NCBI RefSeq assembly: GCF_041929205.1 | Contig: NZ_JBHFNT010000288.1 | Reading direction: 5' to 3' (one strand) | DNA: 64,000 nt | DNA from: Floridanema evergladense | GTDB lineage: Bacteria > Cyanobacteriota > Cyanobacteriia > Cyanobacteriales > Aerosakkonemataceae | Shown here: positions 59,297 to 64,000 of the stretch, piece after piece | Position numbering within the stretch: the stretch's first letter is position 1 | Layout: every line of letters begins with the position of its first letter | Notes under the pieces: model-generated | Told to the model about the DNA's origin: nothing | The model's database searches: none | The model's input: the letters and a program-made list of their open reading frames with translations, nothing else | Made by a program: the position numbers and the translations under genes

Positions 59297-61708
59297 TCAC
59301 CGTTTCTGATGCTGCTCCAGGATAATTTCTGCTCTAGGTTTATAAATTAAAAAGAATAGTGCTTCTAAATAACGCTGTAGAGCTTCTTTGCTATCGCGGG
59401 AAATGTAGTTCCAAAATTGGGAGATTTTGGCGATCGACAACACTTTTGTAGTATGCAATTCCCAGTTAAACTCATTACGCACTCTTTGAATCGCTTTTTC
59501 AGATAATTGTTCCCAGTATTGAGAATTTTCTGTACAACGATCGAGAAAATTAACAATTTTTTCCGCCGTTCCCAACAAATCTGTAGGATTGATTAAGAAT
59601 CCGCTTTCGCCATCTTGAATAATTTCTAGCGCACCGCCAAACTGGGTGGCAAAAGTTGGTAAACCAGAAATCATAGCTTCTAAAATCGTCATTCCGAAGG
59701 CTTCAAACCGAGCAAAATGAACAAAGATTCCTTGAGCATCTGCGATCGATCTATAAACCTCCCCTAACTCCGCATTTGGTAAGCGCATCCCTAACCAACG
59801 AATACAACCATAAAGTTGATATTGTTGAATAATTTCATGTAATCTTTCGATTTCCCTAGCTTCTTCCGGGTTATTAGCTTCATAACTATGCAATTTGCTA
59901 GTAACTAAGATTAAATTGCAACGTTCTTGCAACTCTTTACTCATCCCAAAACACTCAGCTAAACCCGCTAAATTCTTAATCGAATTAATCGGTGCTAAAG
60001 CAAAAATTGGTTGTTTATCTGCATTTTCTAAATGTCCCAAAACTTGCGAATCTTCACTGATAAAAAGTAATTCTTTAATCTTTTTTGTGATTTCATTTGA
60101 GCGATTCTCAGTCTGATTGTAGGGGAAAAAGAATTTTTCATCAACTCCGGGAACTACTACGTTAAACTTGGGACTAAATAAATTGACTCCATGCACCACA
60201 TGATATAAATGTGGCATAGTAAAGCAATTATAAGACTCATACTGCCCTATAGTATCCGGCGTTCCCACAATTTCTTGAAAAGAAGAAGTAATGATAAAAT
60301 CAGCAGCATTCATGCTAATTAAATCAGCTGTAAATTGTGCTGAAAAATGATACTCTTCTTCTAAGTCTTGCCAGTACAAATTACTGAATAAGTACTTGGG
60401 TTTTTCTAACGAATGAGCAATATTACATTGAGTAACTTTCAAACGACTCGCCAACAGGAAAGCCACTAAATTACCATCACTGTAATTACCGATTATTAAG
60501 TTAGGTTTTCCTCCCATTTCTTGCAATAATTCTTGCTCTGCATCCAAGGCAAAGGTTTCTAAATAAGGCCAAATTTCAAATTTTCTAATCCAGTTTTGCG
60601 TAACCTTTGAATTAAATTCTCGAAAAGGAACCCGCAATATCCAAGCATTTTCTGTGTCAGTAATTTTTTCTAAACGTAGATTGCATTTTGTCCCTTCGCA
60701 ATTAGGAATTAACCTAGTTAAAATAGTTACTTGCGGTTTAATTCCTAAGCATTCCAAACCCGCCTGTTTAATCTCTTCTGTAAGTCGGTTTTCTAGGTTT
60801 CTCGCTTGGTTAAGTACATAAACAACTTGACCTGCGGTTTCTGGTCTTCCTAAGACTTCTTCTTGACCTACCCAACCGTGAACCGAAATTAATACTACTC
60901 GAAAAACTGAGGGAATTCGAGCAACAAATGCTTCTAAAATAGCTGGATCTGGGTTGTCAATCAACCGTTGAAAAAGGGCAAAAGTTTCACGTACACGAGA
61001 TGCTGTATTTCCCCAACCTGGCTCAAAACCGAGTGCTTGTAATTCGCTATTAAATTTTTCATAAGGTTCATTAGCTGGTCTTTCGCTAATTAAATTTAAA
61101 GCTTGTTTTACTTGTGCTAATAATTCGGTTCCTGACTTAATTTGTTCGTTGATTAGTAAAGGGATATCGTCATATTGATGTCTTTGCAGAATTTCCCACA
61201 AAGATTCTAACCAATAATTAGGATTAGTGGTTATTTGACTATGTAAATGACGATGCCAAACTGCTAAACCTTGACCAATATTTCTGGCATCATTAACTAC
61301 GGGTGAATTTTCATAAAAGGGAGCAAAGTCAAGTTCTAAAATGCGGGGTTGATAGCTGTTTACTAAGCGATCGCGCAAGTCCAACAAAACTTTTTGCTCT
61401 TCTTGTTCCCAATTACTTAAATCTGGAGAAATTCGCCAAACCTGTTGACTGGCAATTCTAGGACGAACTAAAAACCAAATATAGTTATCTTCTAAAATTA
61501 TTTCATGAGTATAGTTAACTAACTGTCCCAAGGAAGAAGAATGGTAAAAATAATTTGGTTTTTCTGATTCCTGACAGTAATCAGCAAAGGTTTGTAAAAT
61601 CTCATTTCTCAAGAAATAATTTTTTCCAGAAGCTTTCAAACTGTTAATTAATTGTTGTAAATCTGTTTTTTGCTCGCTGTTTAAAACAGCTTGAACAGTT
61701 TCATACAT
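59297..61708 (-). CDS. susA: Sucrose synthase
   Basis: An 803-residue GT4 enzyme that reversibly converts sucrose and UDP (or ADP) to fructose and nucleotide-glucose. The N-terminal ~250 residues are the sucrose-synthase-specific region (YETVQAVLNSEQKTDLQQLI). The GT-B core has SVHGWVGQEEVLGRPETAGQ near 275, IIGNYSDGNLVAFLLASRLK near 400, NCFTMPHLYHVVHGVNLFSP near 490, and FARFEAFGMTILEAMISGLPTFAT near 670 (E-x7-E). The gene is intact, on the same strand as the GH65 gene but 210 bases apart. Confidence 0.94.
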   Translation of the reverse strand: MYETVQAVLNSEQKTDLQQLINSLKASGKNYFLRNEILQTFADYCQESEKPNYFYHSSSLGQLVNYTHEIILEDNYIWFLVRPRIASQQVWRISPDLSNWEQEEQKVLLDLRDRLVNSYQPRILELDFAPFYENSPVVNDARNIGQGLAVWHRHLHSQITTNPNYWLESLWEILQRHQYDDIPLLINEQIKSGTELLAQVKQALNLISERPANEPYEKFNSELQALGFEPGWGNTASRVRETFALFQRLIDNPDPAILEAFVARIPSVFRVVLISVHGWVGQEEVLGRPETAGQVVYVLNQARNLENRLTEEIKQAGLECLGIKPQVTILTRLIPNCEGTKCNLRLEKITDTENAWILRVPFREFNSKVTQNWIRKFEIWPYLETFALDAEQELLQEMGGKPNLIIGNYSDGNLVAFLLASRLKVTQCNIAHSLEKPKYLFSNLYWQDLEEEYHFSAQFTADLISMNAADFIITSSFQEIVGTPDTIGQYESYNCFTMPHLYHVVHGVNLFSPKFNVVVPGVDEKFFFPYNQTENRSNEITKKIKELLFISEDSQVLGHLENADKQPIFALAPINSIKNLAGLAECFGMSKELQERCNLILVTSKLHSYEANNPEEAREIERLHEIIQQYQLYGCIRWLGMRLPNAELGEVYRSIADAQGIFVHFARFEAFGMTILEAMISGLPTFATQFGGALEIIQDGESGFLINPTDLLGTAEKIVNFLDRCTENSQYWEQLSEKAIQRVRNEFNWELHTTKVLSIAKISQFWNYISRDSKEALQRYLEALFFLIYKPRAEIILEQHQKR

Positions 61709-61932
61709 AGTACTTTCCTGTTAAAGCATTTAACTTTTTTAAATACACTTACAAATAATTTAAGGCTTAGTAACTAAGTTGCTCTCCTGCTAAAGATAGA
61801 TAAAAGTGCAGATTAATTATTTTTTACATTTGCCGTCAATATTAGTTTACTATTGCAGAGTTTCTTTAAGCCTACTTGGTATTCCTAATTACCAGGATCT
61901 CTGTAATAAATTACGTAAAACCACGATTCAAT
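61709..61932. other. Noncoding region upstream of susA
   Basis: AT-rich promoter region of sucrose synthase on the minus strand. It ends at the 8-bp target duplication GATTCAAT (61925-61932) of the element next to it. No gene is seen. Confidence 0.4.
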
Positions 61933-62066
61933 GGCTCTCCCGTACTTGTGGTGGAAAACTCTGGTTTTAGGGACTGGGGACTGGGGACTAGGGACTGGGA
62001 AACCTTGTGGAGTAAGCACTTGGCTAATTAATTAGGTTTACTTATCACCATGATTACGGGAGAGCC
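61933..62066. mobile_element. 134-bp MITE with ISL3-like termini
   Basis: The left end reads GGCTCTCCCGTA and the right end is its exact reverse complement TACGGGAGAGCC, a 12-bp terminal inverted repeat. An 8-bp direct repeat GATTCAAT flanks it on both sides (61925-61932 and 62067-62074). GGCTCT ends and 8-bp target duplications are characteristic of ISL3-family elements. The interior is noncoding and carries a heptamer tract. It must be moved by a transposase encoded elsewhere. The perfect duplication suggests recent insertion. Confidence 0.8.
61968..62002. repeat. GGGGACT heptamer repeat inside the MITE
   Basis: Four to five tandem copies of GGGACTG/GGGACTA lie in the interior of the 134-bp element. 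The same words occur at 6949-6972. Confidence 0.75.
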
Positions 62067-62142
62067 GATTCAATTTGCTCTCATTAGTTATTAGTCTAAA
62101 TTAAGCTATATTATTTATGGTTATAGTTAGGCTGTTCTCCTT

Positions 62143-62763
62143 ATGTCAACTAATCTAATATCTTCTACTTCACCGGATTTTTTAGAGACTTTAACTAAAG
62201 CAGCCGTTGAGCAAAAACGCGATCGCCCTAAAGCATCTGAAGTCACTCAAGCTTTATTAGAAGCCGAAAAATTTACCAAACAACAACGAATAAATTACCC
62301 TCTAGAAACTTTAATCGGTTCTTGGCGACTGCATTTTGTTGTGTCACCGAAAAAGTCGCGTCAGCGATCGGGAATTAAAATGGGAAATGGGTTTTATTTA
62401 CCGAAGTTTATCAAAGCTCAAATTTCTTTTTTCCCAGCCGAAGTGGATAATAATCTGAATCCAGATCGGCTAAAAATTGGCAATCAATTGTATGTTGGCA
62501 CGATCTCTTTTAAGTTTAATGGACCAGCCAAATATTTAGGCAAGAAAAACCTTTTAGCTTTTGACTTTACCCAAATTCAAGTAGGGTTTTTGAGTTTTAC
62601 CGTTTATAGCGGTAACTTTCGCGGTGGACAGAAAAAAAGCCAAGAATTTGAGCAAAAACATATTAGAGACCTACCATTTTTTGCTTTCTTTGCAATTAAT
62701 GAAAAATACATTGCGGCAAGAGGTAGAGGTGGTGGTTTAGCAATTTGGGTGAAAGAAGCGTAA
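62143..62763 (+). CDS. Plastid-lipid-associated (PAP/fibrillin)-like protein
   Basis: A 206-residue soluble protein. LIGSWRLHFVVSPKK near 57 and the closing KYIAARGRGGGLAIWVK match the opening and closing strands of the fibrillin/PAP beta-barrel family found in cyanobacteria and chloroplasts, where relatives bind lipid or stabilise membranes. The first 50 residues are helical. The promoter lies in the gap with the MITE ending 76 bases before the ATG. petJ starts 24 bases after its stop. Confidence 0.6.
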   Translation: MSTNLISSTSPDFLETLTKAAVEQKRDRPKASEVTQALLEAEKFTKQQRINYPLETLIGSWRLHFVVSPKKSRQRSGIKMGNGFYLPKFIKAQISFFPAEVDNNLNPDRLKIGNQLYVGTISFKFNGPAKYLGKKNLLAFDFTQIQVGFLSFTVYSGNFRGGQKKSQEFEQKHIRDLPFFAFFAINEKYIAARGRGGGLAIWVKEA

Positions 62764-62787
62764 AGATTCAGACGAAACAAATTAAAA

Positions 62788-63144
62788 ATGAAAGCAAAAA
62801 ATTGGCTAAGTTGGATTCAGAAAACAGGGCTATATTTAATAATATGTTGCTTACTGTTTTTAAGCATTTTACCTCAAGCTTGGGCAGCAGATTTAGGAAA
62901 TGGCGAAAAAGTTTTTCAAGCTAATTGTGTAGGCTGTCATGTAAATGGCAGTAACATAATTCGTCGGGGCAAAAACTTAAAGTTAAAAGCTTTGCAAAAA
63001 AATGGTTATGCTGATGTAGAAGCGATCGCTTCCATAGTCACAAATGGTAAAGCCAATATGTCAGCTTACAAAGACCGTTTAACTCCAGAGCAAATCGAAA
63101 ACGTTGCAGCTTACGTACTCGAACAAGCTCAAAAAGGCTGGTAG
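62788..63144 (+). CDS. petJ: Cytochrome c6
   Basis: A 118-residue soluble cytochrome of the thylakoid lumen that carries electrons from cytochrome b6f to photosystem I. The signal peptide (about 1-34, ending AWA) is followed by mature ADLGNGEKVFQANCVGCHVN with the CxxCH heme site. ILRRGKNLKL-type sequence appears as NIIRRGKNLKLKAL, and the axial Met is in KANMSAYKDRL. It ends YVLEQAQKGW. It is probably on one transcript with the fibrillin-like gene. Confidence 0.94.
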   Translation: MKAKNWLSWIQKTGLYLIICCLLFLSILPQAWAADLGNGEKVFQANCVGCHVNGSNIIRRGKNLKLKALQKNGYADVEAIASIVTNGKANMSAYKDRLTPEQIENVAAYVLEQAQKGW

Positions 63145-63223
63145 AAATAAGCTCTCATGCAGAAGGTGAGAAGGGACGCAAGAACACAGAATACCTTTTC
63201 CCTTTCCTCCCTTCTACTTTATC

Positions 63224-63757
63224 CTAAGCTGCTTGCAGCGGATTTAAAAACCGACTACTAAATTTTATGACATCACCAAGGTCTACATCTTGATCTTTCT
63301 CTGCATTCAAAAATACATTTAATACCTGATTTCCGCCATCTTGAATTTCTGGTTTAATTGCTCCCATATTCAGCAAACTAGCTACACTTGCAACTATTGT
63401 GGGTAAAATTGTTTGGACTTGGTTTGCACTTAATCCAGTAATTTGAGTAATTGCTTGAATTATTTGCTGTTGGACTTGAGGCGAAATTAAAGATTGCAGT
63501 ACTGTGGTATTACCATGAGCATTTATAGCTTGATTTATGAAATTTTCTAAATTGCCATTTGGTAGTGATTTTTGTTGTTGTAATACTGGGCGAATTAAAC
63601 TGCCTACAGTTGACATTACATTTTGCATTTTAGCTGGATCAATTCCATAATTGGCTGACAACTGATTAACGGTATTCATAACTGACTCCAGCCGAGAAAC
63701 ACTACCTTGCTGGTTAGGATTGTTGATGGAGCAAAGAATATCAAAAAAGAGTCCCAT
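63224..63757 (-). CDS. DUF937-like protein
   Basis: A 177-residue, mostly helical protein. SRLESVMNTVNQLSANYGID, then MQNVMSTVGSLIRPVLQQQ and SANQVQTILPTIVASVASLL, are typical of the DUF937 repeat-helix family, usually two helical halves with Gln/Asn-rich loops. The C-terminus ends DVIKFSSRFLNPLQAA. Function unknown. It is convergent with petJ. Confidence 0.65.
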   Translation of the reverse strand: MGLFFDILCSINNPNQQGSVSRLESVMNTVNQLSANYGIDPAKMQNVMSTVGSLIRPVLQQQKSLPNGNLENFINQAINAHGNTTVLQSLISPQVQQQIIQAITQITGLSANQVQTILPTIVASVASLLNMGAIKPEIQDGGNQVLNVFLNAEKDQDVDLGDVIKFSSRFLNPLQAA

Positions 63758-63846
63758 GATTTTTTCAGTTCAAATAATTGAGTAAATTTTTGGGAGTTGC
63801 CTATCACTGATCTCAAAAGATTAGGTTAGGCAACTCAGAAAAAGTT

Positions 63847-64000
63847 TTATTTGGATTTACCTTTTAAAGGTATACGAACGTGGAAAGAGCGAATTAAACG
63901 CAACCACTGACCATCATTGGTATAGTAACCGACTTCTGCAATGTAATCCCGATCGCTCACTCTCACAATAACGTGCTTATCCTGTTGAGTTTCTTTGCAA
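63847..64000 (-). CDS. 3' end of a DUF4912-like gene (partial)
   Basis: The last 51 codons of a minus-strand gene whose start lies beyond the window. The product fragment reads HVIVRVSDRDYIAEVGYYTN, then DGQWLRLIRSFHVRIPLKGK. The D-R-D-Y-x-A-E-x-G-Y-x-T-x-D-G-x-W-L pattern ending in a Ser-rich/Arg segment fits the end of a DUF4912 domain. Confidence 0.65.
   Translation of the reverse strand, partial: CKETQQDKHVIVRVSDRDYIAEVGYYTNDGQWLRLIRSFHVRIPLKGKSK

Noticed and set aside
1..64000. CRISPR arrays
   Set aside because: The tandem repeats have 7- or 8-base units without spacers; no direct repeats of 25-40 bases with unique spacers are seen.
1..64000. tRNA or rRNA genes
   Set aside because: No T-loop GGTTCGAATCC-type motif or rRNA core sequence was found in the intergenic regions on either strand by eye.

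Overview
The window is chromosomal DNA of a cyanobacterium. It holds psaA and psaB, psaL and psaI, and cytochrome c6 (petJ). It is also rich in the HIP1 octamer GCGATCGC, and short heptamer/octamer tandem repeats lie between genes. The repeats, the moderate AT bias, PilT, sucrose synthase and many CBS/PAS/GGDEF signalling proteins suggest a filamentous (Oscillatoriales-like) species. That placement is inference. No rRNA, tRNA, CRISPR array, complete transposase gene or prophage was found.

Layout. 1-9.4 kb holds housekeeping genes: an EEP-family hydrolase and lipB (ATGA overlap), the long-form hibernation factor lrtA behind a structured leader, a GT4 glycosyltransferase, a deoC-recO-MFS run on the minus strand, and a cytosine-5 DNA methyltransferase. 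9.6-13.6 kb holds a manganese-type ABC transporter with the binding protein divergent from ATPase and permease, then an alpha/beta hydrolase. 13.6-18.3 kb is a toxin-antitoxin patch: a lone addiction-module antitoxin, hicB-hicA, and vapB with a chimeric vapC. That vapC is fused in frame to a second copy of the 3' end of the neighbouring acyl-CoA-synthetase/GNAT acetyltransferase gene. 18.4-25.9 kb holds a small Cys-rich protein, a GT87-like membrane protein, ppsA, a cupin, a DUF4079 protein and a LysR regulator.

26-34 kb is the photosystem I region: psaL-psaI, marC, a small island with a PD-(D/E)XK nuclease and a TOPRIM-like partner, then psaA-psaB on the minus strand. 34-42.5 kb holds a repeat-containing lipoprotein, a thioredoxin-NHL protein, pilT followed by a gene with a C-terminal KaiB-fold domain, a small membrane protein and wecB. 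42.5-48 kb holds a pentapeptide-repeat protein and a permease/TIGR03943/beta-propeller run.

49-54 kb is a signalling cluster. Three consecutive genes share a CBS-pair-like N-terminus but have different outputs (a diguanylate cyclase, a histidine kinase and a decayed kinase), followed by a truncated PAS-GAF gene. 54-62 kb holds tenA, a QueD-family gene, cbbY-like HAD, a GH65 phosphorylase fused to beta-phosphoglucomutase, and sucrose synthase. 62-64 kb holds a 134-bp ISL3-like MITE with an 8-bp target duplication, a fibrillin-like gene, petJ, a DUF937-like gene and the 3' end of a DUF4912-like gene.

The points most worth follow-up are the vapC-GNAT chimera, whose six differences from its sister copy are all silent; the three-gene CBS signalling cluster; the pilT-KaiB-fold pair; the PD-(D/E)XK/TOPRIM pair; and the MITE. 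All functions are read from the sequence and from family knowledge; no searches were run.
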